From Clostridiales bacterium UBA1206 (GTDB lineage Bacteria > Bacillota > Clostridia > Oscillospirales > CAG-382): DNA of 64,000 nucleotides. Within the stretch, counting starts at the first letter, position 1. Every line of letters starts with the position of its first letter. Below are positions 46,366 to 55,165 of the stretch, one piece after another. The position numbers and the translations under genes were made by a program. Where the stretch lies: assembly GCA_002310055.1 (NCBI GenBank), contig DBXS01000025.1:12992-76991 (forward strand). Reading direction: 5' to 3'. The notes below the pieces were generated by a model. It ran no database searches. It saw only the letters and a list, made by a program, of their open reading frames with translations, and had not been told where the DNA came from.

Positions 46366-47814
46366 TCAGTATTTCAGTTTATAAGTCCTGTTGCGGTTCG
46401 CGCCTTCGGCTATCACTATATCTTCGGCTATGAGCTTTGAGAGGACCGCGCGGGCGCGCTGCGGGCTTATATTCAAAAGTTCGGCGATATCGGCCGCTTT
46501 TGCGAAAGAGCGGTCTGTCAGGAATCCGATTATCAGTTCTTTTTGAACGCCGTAGATTTTTTTATCGCCGGTTTTTATCGCTTGCTTTTTATCGCTTGCG
46601 TTTGAAATGGCGAGCGATAAAGTGATCCTGTCCGGATCGAACGACTGCGAAAACGCGGGCTCCGCCCATTTCTGGTCGTGCCATACGCGGTATATGTTGG
46701 GAATGCCGCTGCCGGCGCGTTCGCCGATATCTATCAAATTGAAAAATTTAAGCATCGCGCCATTGCGCGGGTCCGAAAAGCCGCCGCTCTTTGCCTCGTC
46801 TATGCCTATACGGAAATTGCCGGGGTTTGTAAGCGTGATCATATCGCGTTTTTTAACGACCACAACGCCGCCTCTGCCGTAATAATCGGCGTTTACCAAA
46901 CAGTTTGCCAGCGCTTCGCGTATCGCTTTATGCACCGGAGTATCGTCGATGCGGAAACCGCCGCGCATTTCAAACGGCGTTTTCAGATCGAGCTGCAGCT
47001 TGTTGTAAACGCGAAAATAAAAATCATATACGTTGCCGCTCCAGTCCCCGGAAGAGGAGACGATGCGGTCGGTCCAGCGGTGGATGTCGTCGTGCTCTTC
47101 CCGATAATCCAGAAAGAACTGCGGGAATTCACGTACAATTTCATATTCGTTGCCGAACATCAGCAGCCCCGCGCAGGTCGGGTGCTTTTTCCCGTCTTCG
47201 CCTATCCCCGCCGCGCCCAGTTTTATGAGAAAATCGGCGTTTTCAAGAGTGTCCCAGACGTGACCCGGACGCGAAAGCCGCATCCTTTGGCGGTATGAGC
47301 GCAGACTTTCGGCGTTGAAAACCGCAAGGTCGAGCTTTTCGAGCACGAGCATATCCTGCGTGCGCACCGAAGCGTCGCGGTACATGGCTTTAAGCTCTTC
47401 GTCGGTGCATTTATAGTCGCCTTCGCCGTTGCGCCGGTAACTGTTCAGCGGGTTTCCCTCCACATATACCGGCTTATACGCTCTGCCGGCGCGCGGCACG
47501 CGAATGACGACTATATGCTTTCCGTCGACTGTCTCTATGGTCACGTCTTTATCCGAAAGGATATTCACGCTCGCCTTTTTTGTGTCGTTGACAAGGTCCC
47601 AGAATTCTTTTACCAGCTTTTCCGGCTCCGGCAGATCTATCGCGTAAAGCGATTTGTCTTTGTTTTCCATCACACCCAGCAGTATTATTCCGCCAAGCGT
47701 GTTTGCAAAAGCGGAATATGTCTCCCAAATACTGTGCGGAAGTCCGCCAAGCGCTTTTTTTGCTTCGATCCGGTTGTTTTCTCTGTAGTTATCAAGATTT
47801 GTAAGATCTATCAT
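46366..47814 (-). CDS. AlbA_2 (Schlafen-type) domain, ATP-binding regulator-like protein
   Basis: The 482-residue protein has an N-terminal AlbA_2 domain (RENNRIEAKKALGGLPHSIWETYSAFANTLGGIILLGV, about residues 10-120), a middle region, a GHKL-like ATP-binding C-terminal domain (HKAIREALANCLVNADYYGRGGV and GERAGSGIPNIYRVW), and a winged-helix end (FAKAADIAELLNISPQRARAVLSKLI). Such proteins are common in accessory DNA and are annotated as putative transcription regulators or RecG-like helicase relatives. It lies between whiA and a repeat of the whiA 3' end. The ATG is 32 bases after the whiA stop behind CAGGAG. Confidence 0.85.
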   Translation of the reverse strand: MIDLTNLDNYRENNRIEAKKALGGLPHSIWETYSAFANTLGGIILLGVMENKDKSLYAIDLPEPEKLVKEFWDLVNDTKKASVNILSDKDVTIETVDGKHIVVIRVPRAGRAYKPVYVEGNPLNSYRRNGEGDYKCTDEELKAMYRDASVRTQDMLVLEKLDLAVFNAESLRSYRQRMRLSRPGHVWDTLENADFLIKLGAAGIGEDGKKHPTCAGLLMFGNEYEIVREFPQFFLDYREEHDDIHRWTDRIVSSSGDWSGNVYDFYFRVYNKLQLDLKTPFEMRGGFRIDDTPVHKAIREALANCLVNADYYGRGGVVVVKKRDMITLTNPGNFRIGIDEAKSGGFSDPRNGAMLKFFNLIDIGERAGSGIPNIYRVWHDQKWAEPAFSQSFDPDRITLSLAISNASDKKQAIKTGDKKIYGVQKELIIGFLTDRSFAKAADIAELLNISPQRARAVLSKLIAEDIVIAEGANRNRTYKLKY

Positions 47815-47846
47815 CCGCTTGCTCCTGTAATGTGTCCGCAGCGCTT

Positions 47847-47880
47847 TTATTTGTTCCGGTATTTTTCGGCGCGGTCGGCT
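47847..47880 (-). repeat. 34-bp direct repeat, copy A (native 3' end of whiA)
   Basis: This is the last ten codons and stop of whiA plus one adjoining base. It is repeated at 46313-46346 beyond the AlbA_2 gene, in the same orientation. Confidence 0.93.
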
Positions 47881-48518
47881 ATGGTCTGAAGCCGGTGGTT
47901 AAGCCCGGATTTGGAAATGGGCGACGAATGCTTGGCGCGCAGCGCGTCGAGCGAAAGCTCGGGGAATTCCAGCCGCAGCCGCGCCGTCTCTTTGAGCGGC
48001 GAGGGCAGCTTTTCAAAATCGCGGTGCTTTTTCAAAAGCAGTATCGCTTCGCAGATATATGCACTCGCGGTGGCGGTCTTGTCCATATTGGCGAATTCCG
48101 CGTTGCTCGCGCGGTTGGCTTCGCGCTTCATGGATTTGAGCACCGAAAGCTCCAGCACCCGCAGCGCGTCGTGCGAAGCGCCTACGGCGGTGAGGAAGTC
48201 GCTTATGGAATCGGTCTCGCGCAGATACACTATCTTTTTGCCGCGGTGCGAACCCCAAAGGGGAGTCACGCCGCATCTTCCCAGCGCCAGCGCCGCGGCG
48301 GGCGAGGAACGGGCGTCGAACGAAAGGTAAAACTGCTTTTCGGGGTCGGTCATACTCCCGTGCGCGACGAAAAGCCCGCGCAGAAAACAGGCGGCGTCGT
48401 TTTCGCACACCGCTTCGTATCCGGTGCATCTCGTCCCCGCGGAATACGCCGCGCGGCAGCATTCTTTTTTCATTTCAACGGCGGCGAGCCGTTCTTTCAG
48501 TTCGTCCGAATAGGACAT
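47847..48518 (-). CDS. whiA: WhiA family DNA-binding protein, short form
   Basis: WhiA joins a LAGLIDADG-like domain to a C-terminal helix-turn-helix and controls division or sporulation genes in Gram-positive bacteria. At 223 residues this one is about 90 shorter than usual: ECCRAAYSAG is followed almost at once by CFLRGLFVAHGSMTDPEKQFYLSF, so the first LAGLIDADG half is missing. Typical later parts are YLRETDSISDFLTAVGA, NRASNAEFANMDKT and the HTH with SKSGLNHRL. The ATG at 48518 fits GGGAG spacing; a GTG at 48521 is also possible. It overlaps the murB stop. Confidence 0.87.
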   Translation of the reverse strand: MSYSDELKERLAAVEMKKECCRAAYSAGTRCTGYEAVCENDAACFLRGLFVAHGSMTDPEKQFYLSFDARSSPAAALALGRCGVTPLWGSHRGKKIVYLRETDSISDFLTAVGASHDALRVLELSVLKSMKREANRASNAEFANMDKTATASAYICEAILLLKKHRDFEKLPSPLKETARLRLEFPELSLDALRAKHSSPISKSGLNHRLQTIADRAEKYRNK

Positions 48519-49369
48519 CACGTTTCTCCCAGTATCCTTATCTCTTCTTCAAGCTCCACGCCGGTCTTTTCCTTTACCGTGCGCTTCACCAGCGCGGTCA
48601 GCGCCAGCATATCGGCGGTGGTCGCGCCGCCGGCGTTGATTATGAACCCCGCGTGCTTTTGCGAAACCTCCGCTCCGCCGACGCGCGCGCCTTTAAGACC
48701 GCACTGTTCTATCAGCGCGCCCGCAAAGTGACCTTCGGGCCGCTTGAACACCGAACCGCAGCTGGGGAATTCCAGCGGCTGCTTTTCGCGCCGGCGCGCC
48801 ATAAGATCTTTCATTTTTGCGCGTATCGCCGTCTTTTTGCCGGGTTCCAGCTCGAACGTGGCTTTCAGCAGTATGTATCTTTCGCGCTGGAGCAGGCTCG
48901 CGCGGTAGCCGAACCCGAGGTCTTTGTTTTCGAGCGTCACTATCTCGCCGGAAGGCGAAAACAGCACGGCGCTTTTGAGTATGTCTTTGATCTCGCCGCC
49001 GTAGGCGCCCGCGTTCATAAACACGCCGCCGCCCACGGTGCCGGGGATGCCGTAGCAGAATTCCGCGCCCGTAAGCGAATTTTCGAGCGCAAAGTTCGCA
49101 AGGGCCGAAAGCGTGTCGCCGCAGCAGGCGGTCACCGCGTTCCCCGTGCGTTCCATTCCGCGCACGTTCACGGTCAGCGCAATTTTTCCGCGCACGCCGC
49201 TGTCGCTCACAAGCGTGTTCGAAAGCAGCCCGTACACCCGTTTGTCTTCCATCCCGCGCAAGACCTGAGTCAGTTCATACACGTTCTGCGGCAAAAGCAG
49301 CGTATCGGCTTTGCCGCCGGAACGGAAAGACGAACGGCGGGCAAGATCCGCGTTTTTTTCTATACGCAT
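48518..49369 (-). CDS. murB: UDP-N-acetylenolpyruvoylglucosamine reductase
   Basis: MurB makes UDP-MurNAc for peptidoglycan. The 283-residue FAD enzyme shows SSFRSGGKADTLLLP (FAD domain start), YGIPGTVGGGVFMNAGAYGGE near residue 105, and CGSVFKRPEGHFAGALIEQCGLKG with the catalytic serine. The C-terminal end contains HAGFIINAGGATTADM. I chose the ATG at 49369, nine bases behind AAGGAG, instead of an in-frame ATG 13 codons upstream. The rapZ and yvcK genes that often lie between murB and whiA are absent. Confidence 0.95.
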   Translation of the reverse strand: MRIEKNADLARRSSFRSGGKADTLLLPQNVYELTQVLRGMEDKRVYGLLSNTLVSDSGVRGKIALTVNVRGMERTGNAVTACCGDTLSALANFALENSLTGAEFCYGIPGTVGGGVFMNAGAYGGEIKDILKSAVLFSPSGEIVTLENKDLGFGYRASLLQRERYILLKATFELEPGKKTAIRAKMKDLMARRREKQPLEFPSCGSVFKRPEGHFAGALIEQCGLKGARVGGAEVSQKHAGFIINAGGATTADMLALTALVKRTVKEKTGVELEEEIRILGET

Positions 49370-49414
49370 AGGAAAAATCTCCTTAAACAGAAAGTCGGTC
49401 GGGAACAAAACAAA

Positions 49415-52165
49415 TCATTTGCGTTTCTTTGCGTATCTGCCCTTGTTTTTGTCGGTGATCTCTTTTATCAGAAGCACCGCCTGAAGTCCCAGCCACAGCA
49501 CGAACGGAAGCGCTATGGAAGCGCCGAGCGCGCGCAGTTCGGGCGTCTCAAAATCCACAAATCCGCCCACGGCGGGGACGAGCGCGGGGATGAGCGCGAA
49601 CGCCGCGGTGACGAACAGCGAAGGCAGCAGCAGATAGTTGCGGTAAAACAGGTTCGAAAGCGCCGATCCCCTGAAACCGCACACCGTGGTGTAAAGCCAC
49701 AGCGAAAACGAATACGCGGCGAACGCGGCGCAGCTGCCGGCGCCTCCGCCGGGGCCCAGCACGTTCGCGGCGATAAAGCACATCACGCCGCACACCGCGG
49801 AATATATGACAGCGTGGGTCATCGAGCCCGAAAGCCGGTCGGGCGAAACAGAGCCCGAACGGTCGTACAGAGTCTTGGCGGTGACGGGGCAGAACGCCAG
49901 CGAAAACGCCAGAAGCGGATTGAGCACCATCCCGTAGACCGTCGCCCCCGGCACGCCGAACGGCAGTCCTTTGCCGAAGGCGAGCGAAAGCAGACACCAG
50001 AAGAACAGTATGTAATATCCGGCGGACATATACTGACAGACCGCGGCTATGCGCTTGACCGCAAGCTTTGAACGGCTTATCGCCGTCTCTATCGCAGGGA
50101 ACCCGGGAGAAGTGAAGCGCACGTCGCATTTCTGCAGCAGCGCGTCCTTGCTCTTGCCCGCCACGGCGAACGAGGCGTTGGCTTCGGATACGATATCCGA
50201 CTGCCCGGCGGAGCTGACCTGCGCGAACACTTTATGCCGCGCCGCGTTACGCAGCCGCAGGATATACAGCCATTCCTCGTCGGTAAGGCGGTTGAACACG
50301 CGGTAGTTTTCGTTGTCTTCGGCAAAAAGGCCTTCGTCGCTTTCGTGCAGTATCTCGGGCGTGCATATTTCAGATTCGCGGCTTATTACGCCCGCGTTTT
50401 CGGCGAGATTGTACGCCGCGTAATAGGCGTCGTCGGTGTTGACCGCCAGCGATATGCCGGCGTTGCCCAGCCGGTAGACCGAAGACGCGGTGTCTATGCC
50501 GGTCTCGGTGTAGAATCCGGCGAACCCCAGGAAAATGAGCTTGTTTTCAACGTTTATGTCGTGCAGCGATTCCGCCTGCGTGTAGCCCATCGCCACGGCG
50601 ACGGGGATCTGCGTCTTCGCCATCTGCGAAGCGGAATAGAGTATGCGTTCGGCGCTGCGTTTATCCAGCCGGTAGTTGCGGCCCTCGCGGCGGTAGCCGG
50701 CGCAGCGGGCGAGCACGCTTTCGGGCGAACCGCGCAGTATCACGCAGTTTTTGCCCTCCAGCATCCCCAGCACGCGGCACGCCTCGCCGCTGCTGTCGAA
50801 TTCGGCCTCTATGCGGTAAAAATCTTTTTTGGCGTCTTCCACCGAATACCCCGCGCGCGACGCGGCGTTGACCACCGCCAGCGTGAACTCGCTCCCCTCG
50901 TAGACCCGGGCGGGCGCGGATTCGCGGCGCTTTTTGCGTTTTTGCGGCTGCGCTCTCAGCCGTTCCTTGAGCGAAGAGCACAGTATCATACAGCGTATTA
51001 TGTCGGTGACGTTCGAGCCGCTTCTGGAACTGAATTCCAGCGAATCGAAACACACGAATATCTCTTTGAGCGTTATCGCCGAAGGCGGAAAAGCCATATC
51101 CTTGCAGCACATAACGGTGTCGGTGCGCGCTATGGCGGGGACCGAATCGGGCGAGCGGAACACGCATCCCGCCTGCAGCGCGGCGGCGAGCGCCGAGCTT
51201 TCGCCGTACAAAAGCAGCACGAAAGCGGTCTCGCACATCGCGCAGCACGCCACGGCGAGCGCGGTAATGAAGGTATCCGAAACGTTTTCGCCGCGCAGCA
51301 CTCCCAAAAGAAGGAGCACCAGCGCGCCGAGCACCGAAGTCACCGAAACGAGCCGCAGCGCGAACGAGGCGTTGCGCAGATATTTGGGCATTGCGGAAAC
51401 GGGGTTGGATTCACGCCTCTTTGCAAGCCGCGTGTCTTTGCCCGTGGCGCAGACGATGGCGGTGGCTTTGCCGGACGTGACCACGCTGCCGGAATAGACC
51501 ATATTTTCGTAAAGTCTGTCTTCTTTGGATTCCGCCACGAACCGGGCGTCTTTTTCCACCGAGCGCGGCACGCCGCCCACGGGCGATTCCATCACCCGGA
51601 ACGACTGCGTTTCTATAAGGCGCGCGTCGGCGGGGACTATGCTGTCGGTTTCCAGCACTATTACGTCGCCGGGGACCAGACTGCGGCTGTCGGTCGCGAA
51701 CTGCCGCCCTTCGCGCAGCACCGTGGCGCGCGGCGAGGCGACGCGGTTCATCTTGGCAAAGGTGAGCGACGCGCGGTATTCCAGAAAAGCGTTCACGGGG
51801 AACGATATCGCCATCAGAAGCGCCGTCAGCGGGAACCAAACGCCGCCGCGGAACGCGTAAAACATTATGAGCGAGCCCATAAGCAGCACGTTCGGCAGGT
51901 TCTTCAGCTGGCGTTCCAGCGATTTGACGAACCCTATCGGCATACCGGTCTCGGTGTTGTCGCCGTACTTTGCGCGGCGCTGTCTGACCTGGCGCCGGTC
52001 GAGCCCGGTGACGAGGTCCGAATCCAGATATTCCGCCGCTTCTGCGGGATACATCTCGGGCGGGGTGAGCGTAAGCTCCGAAAGCCGCCGCGCCGAAGCC
52101 GCCGTAAAGGTATTCACTTTTGGGTAATCCTTGCCGGCAACGCGGCGAATGTCTTTTTCGGGCAT
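49415..52165 (-). CDS. P-type-ATPase-like membrane protein lacking catalytic motifs
   Basis: The 916-residue protein has the layout of a cation P-type ATPase: N-terminal cation-ATPase stretch (about 38-75), membrane pairs (about 92-130 and 270-335), an actuator domain with PGDVIVLETDSIVPADARLIE (165-185), a cytoplasmic loop, and six C-terminal spans (about 690-905). Yet the key motifs are gone. DKTGTLT is replaced by CCKDMAFPP (353-361), TGES by the SPVGGVP region (194-200), the TM4 PEGLP by CETAF (311-315), and GDGVND by GKSKDALLQ. The frame is open over its full length, so it is not an ordinary pseudogene. Confidence 0.82.
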   Translation of the reverse strand: MPEKDIRRVAGKDYPKVNTFTAASARRLSELTLTPPEMYPAEAAEYLDSDLVTGLDRRQVRQRRAKYGDNTETGMPIGFVKSLERQLKNLPNVLLMGSLIMFYAFRGGVWFPLTALLMAISFPVNAFLEYRASLTFAKMNRVASPRATVLREGRQFATDSRSLVPGDVIVLETDSIVPADARLIETQSFRVMESPVGGVPRSVEKDARFVAESKEDRLYENMVYSGSVVTSGKATAIVCATGKDTRLAKRRESNPVSAMPKYLRNASFALRLVSVTSVLGALVLLLLGVLRGENVSDTFITALAVACCAMCETAFVLLLYGESSALAAALQAGCVFRSPDSVPAIARTDTVMCCKDMAFPPSAITLKEIFVCFDSLEFSSRSGSNVTDIIRCMILCSSLKERLRAQPQKRKKRRESAPARVYEGSEFTLAVVNAASRAGYSVEDAKKDFYRIEAEFDSSGEACRVLGMLEGKNCVILRGSPESVLARCAGYRREGRNYRLDKRSAERILYSASQMAKTQIPVAVAMGYTQAESLHDINVENKLIFLGFAGFYTETGIDTASSVYRLGNAGISLAVNTDDAYYAAYNLAENAGVISRESEICTPEILHESDEGLFAEDNENYRVFNRLTDEEWLYILRLRNAARHKVFAQVSSAGQSDIVSEANASFAVAGKSKDALLQKCDVRFTSPGFPAIETAISRSKLAVKRIAAVCQYMSAGYYILFFWCLLSLAFGKGLPFGVPGATVYGMVLNPLLAFSLAFCPVTAKTLYDRSGSVSPDRLSGSMTHAVIYSAVCGVMCFIAANVLGPGGGAGSCAAFAAYSFSLWLYTTVCGFRGSALSNLFYRNYLLLPSLFVTAAFALIPALVPAVGGFVDFETPELRALGASIALPFVLWLGLQAVLLIKEITDKNKGRYAKKRK

Positions 52166-52175
52166 TATATCTTCC

Positions 52176-54479
52176 TTATAAGGTATTCTGGCTCTGATGG
52201 ATGAATTCGCATTCCACGCTCGCGCCGCCTTCCGAAGGCGCGTGCAGTATGATTTCTTTTACGGGGTCGCCGTAGCTGTCTATTATGCGCGCGGCGGCGA
52301 TATCTTCTATGTCGGTCTGTATCACGCGGCGCAGGTTGCGCGCGCCGTATCTGCGGTCGAAGCCCTTCTGAGCTATAAGCTCGGCCTCGGCGCGGGTATA
52401 GGTCAGTTTTATGCCTTTTTCCTCCAGCGTCTTTGCCAGATCCGAAAGCATTATCATCGCTATATCGGCGCAGTTTTCAACGTTCAGGCGGTTGAAGACG
52501 ATTATATCGTCAACGCGGTTGATGAATTCGGGGCGCAGAAAATCTTCCAGCGCCTTGCGCACCTTCGCTTCGTCGCCGGCGCGCTCGGTGGCGTTGAACC
52601 CGGCGGCGGGGGAATAGTCGCGGCTGCCCGCGTTGGTGGTCATCACTATGACCGCGTTTTCAAAATTGCACACCTTGCCGTGGGCGTCGGTTATGCGGCC
52701 GTCGTCCAGTATCTGCAAAAGCACGTTCAAAACGTCCGGGTGCGCCTTTTCTATTTCATCGAACAGCACTACGCTGTAGGGCTTGCGGCGGATCTTTTCG
52801 GTCAGCTGCCCCGCCTCGTCGTAGCCGACGTAGCCGGGAGGCGAACCTATCAGGCGCGAGACCGTGTGTTTTTCCATAAATTCGCTCATATCCAGCCGTA
52901 TCAGCGTTTCGGGCGTGTCGAACAGATACCCCGCCAGCACTTTTACGAGCTCGGTCTTGCCCACGCCGGTGCTGCCGGCGAATATGAACGATACCGGCTT
53001 GCGCTTTTCGCCTATGCCGGCGCGGTTGCGCTTTATGGCTTTCGCCAGCTTGGCGACCGCCTCGTCCTGACCGACTATGCGCTTTTTCAGCTCCGATTCC
53101 AGCCGGTCTATCTTGGCGAACTCGTTTTCGGTTATCGCCGAAGCGGGTATGCCGGTCCAGACTTCAATGACCTTCGCCAGATCTTCGGCGGTCAGGTACA
53201 GCTTGTCGCGTTCGGCGGAAAGCGCGTCGAACCTGCCGCCGCACTTGATGAGCCGCGTCTTGTAATCGGCTATGGTGCGGTAGTCGTCTTCGCCCTTGTC
53301 TTCCTTCGCCTCGGCGGCGTCCATCGCCGCCTGCAGCCCTTTCATCTCGGCCGCCACGCTCTGCAGCTCGTTTATCACGGGCGAAGTCATCGCCAGGCGC
53401 GACGCGGCTTCGTCCAGCAGGTCTATCGCCTTATCGGGCAGGAACCTGTCGGTTATATAGCGTTCCGAAAGCCGCACTATCTCGCGGATTATCGTATCGC
53501 TTATCTTGACGCCGTGGAACTTTTCGTAATATCCCTTTATGCCGCGCAGTATCGCCTCGGTGTCGGCGATCGAGGGCTCGTTCACGGTCACGGGCTGGAA
53601 ACGGCGTTCCAGCGCGGCGTCGCTTTCTATATACTTGCGGTATTCGGCGAGCGTCGTGGCGCCTATAAGCTGTATCTCCCCGCGCGAAAGGGCGGGTTTT
53701 AAGATGTTGGCGGCGTTCAGACTGCCTTCGGCTCCGCCGGCGCCGACTATGGAATGGATCTCGTCTATGACGAGTATCACGTTGCCCAGCCGTTTGACGT
53801 CGTCTATGAGCCCTTTCATACGGTTTTCGAACTGCCCTCTGAACTGGGTCCCCGCGACTATGGCGGTCATATCGACCAGATACACCTCTTTGCCGCGGAG
53901 CTTATACGGCACGGCGCCGGCGGCTATCTTCTGCGCCAGCAGTTCCGCCACCGCGGTCTTGCCCACGCCGGCTTCGCCTATAAGGCAGGGGTTGTTCTTC
54001 TGCCGGCGGCAGAGTATCTGCATCACGCGGCTTATTTCGGTCTCTCTGCCTATGACGGCGTCGAGCTTTCCGTCGCGCGCTTTGCCGGTGAGATTTATGC
54101 AGTAGTTATCCAGATATTTGCTCTTTTTGCGGTCGGAACGCTCGGCGGTGCGGGTCTTGCCGTTTTCGTTTTCGGTCCCGCCGCTTTCGCCGAATATGGC
54201 GGAAAGGTCCAGCGCGGGGGCGCGCCCTTCTTCTCCGTCGTCGTCGCCGTCGCCGTTTTCGGCGAGCATGGGCAGCATATCGTTCAGTTCGTCCGCCATG
54301 CGCCGGAAATCCTCTTCGGATATGCCCATCTTCTTAAGCAGATCTTTTTCGGGCTTTATTCCTATCTCGTGCGCGCACTGAAGGCAAAGGCCTTCGTTTT
54401 TTATTTCGTTCCCGCTCTTGCGGGTCACGAACACCACGGCGGCGCGCTTGCCGCAGCGGTCACAGAGTTTTCTTTCCAT
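52176..54479 (-). CDS. clpE: ClpE-type AAA+ unfoldase with N-terminal zinc finger
   Basis: Clp unfoldases feed proteins to ClpP. The 767-residue protein begins with a zinc finger C6-x2-C9-x22-C32-x2-C35, the exact ClpE pattern, then an acidic linker and two AAA+ modules. D1 has GEAGVGKT and LVIDEIHSIVGAG. D2 has GSTGVGKTEL, VVLFDEIEKAHPDV and SPPGYVGYDEAGQLTE. A short coiled middle domain lies at about 370-415 (UVR-like part reduced). The ClpP-docking loop position reads AGFNATER. The double Clp_N domain of ClpC is absent. No ctsR, mcsA or mcsB gene is adjacent. Confidence 0.85.
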   Translation of the reverse strand: MERKLCDRCGKRAAVVFVTRKSGNEIKNEGLCLQCAHEIGIKPEKDLLKKMGISEEDFRRMADELNDMLPMLAENGDGDDDGEEGRAPALDLSAIFGESGGTENENGKTRTAERSDRKKSKYLDNYCINLTGKARDGKLDAVIGRETEISRVMQILCRRQKNNPCLIGEAGVGKTAVAELLAQKIAAGAVPYKLRGKEVYLVDMTAIVAGTQFRGQFENRMKGLIDDVKRLGNVILVIDEIHSIVGAGGAEGSLNAANILKPALSRGEIQLIGATTLAEYRKYIESDAALERRFQPVTVNEPSIADTEAILRGIKGYYEKFHGVKISDTIIREIVRLSERYITDRFLPDKAIDLLDEAASRLAMTSPVINELQSVAAEMKGLQAAMDAAEAKEDKGEDDYRTIADYKTRLIKCGGRFDALSAERDKLYLTAEDLAKVIEVWTGIPASAITENEFAKIDRLESELKKRIVGQDEAVAKLAKAIKRNRAGIGEKRKPVSFIFAGSTGVGKTELVKVLAGYLFDTPETLIRLDMSEFMEKHTVSRLIGSPPGYVGYDEAGQLTEKIRRKPYSVVLFDEIEKAHPDVLNVLLQILDDGRITDAHGKVCNFENAVIVMTTNAGSRDYSPAAGFNATERAGDEAKVRKALEDFLRPEFINRVDDIIVFNRLNVENCADIAMIMLSDLAKTLEEKGIKLTYTRAEAELIAQKGFDRRYGARNLRRVIQTDIEDIAAARIIDSYGDPVKEIILHAPSEGGASVECEFIHQSQNTL

Positions 54480-54529
54480 AATTGCGGTTTCCTTTCAGTG
54501 TCAAAGGGGGAAAAAAGGGTATGTACGGC

Positions 54530-55135
54530 TCAGCCGTTTCGGCCGGCTTCGCCGGAGTCGCTTTTAAGCGCGGAAGCATCTTCGGGCCCGCGTTTCACGA
54601 ACTTTAAGAATACGTTGCTGAAATACATTATAAAGGTGAAGACCATCATCCCCAGCGCGGCGTACGTCACCGCGGCGGCGAGAGTCTCGTTCTGATAAAA
54701 CAGTATGAGCAAACAGACCGCCAGCGCCAGGCACACGGTGTTGAGCTTGCCGTACCACTTGGCCACGACCAGACTGCGCGCTCCCTTTTTGGCAAGGTAC
54801 ACGCCGCCCGCCGTCATAAGAATGTCCTTTACGAATATAGCTATGGCGAGCATCAAACCGTAGCGCGTCTTTATGGCGAGCGACACGCACGCCGCGAATT
54901 GCATCAGCTTATCCGCGAGCGGGTCGATTATCTTGCCCAAATCGCTCACCCAGTTGAATCGCCGCGCCAGCCAGCCGTCGAGCACGTCGGTCGCGCTCGC
55001 GAGCAGGAACACGCCCAGCGCCCAGTACTGGTGGTTTTCGAATTCGTAAAAGAACAGAAAAACGAACAGCGGCACCATAAGCAGGCGCAGGATCGAAAGC
55101 ATATTCGGAATGTTTTTTGCTTTGAACAATTTCAT
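54530..55135 (-). CDS. pgsA: CDP-diacylglycerol-glycerol-3-phosphate phosphatidyltransferase
   Basis: PgsA makes phosphatidylglycerol phosphate. The 201-residue membrane protein starts KAKNIPNMLSILRLLMVPLFVF, with the CDP-alcohol transferase motif D-G-x2-A-R-x8-G-x3-D-x3-D in DGWLARRFNWVSDLGKIIDP and the following LADK. Four to five membrane spans follow. It lies 30 bases after cvpA and 50 bases before clpE on the same strand. Confidence 0.92.
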   Translation of the reverse strand: MKLFKAKNIPNMLSILRLLMVPLFVFLFFYEFENHQYWALGVFLLASATDVLDGWLARRFNWVSDLGKIIDPLADKLMQFAACVSLAIKTRYGLMLAIAIFVKDILMTAGGVYLAKKGARSLVVAKWYGKLNTVCLALAVCLLILFYQNETLAAAVTYAALGMMVFTFIMYFSNVFLKFVKRGPEDASALKSDSGEAGRNG

Positions 55136-55165
55136 ATTGCAGCTCCAGTAATTATTTTACACGTT

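Noticed and set aside
49415..52165. The P-type-ATPase-like gene as a sequencing-frameshift pseudogene
   Set aside because: The frame is open over 916 codons, and the lost motifs are replaced in place by other residues rather than by shifted frames.
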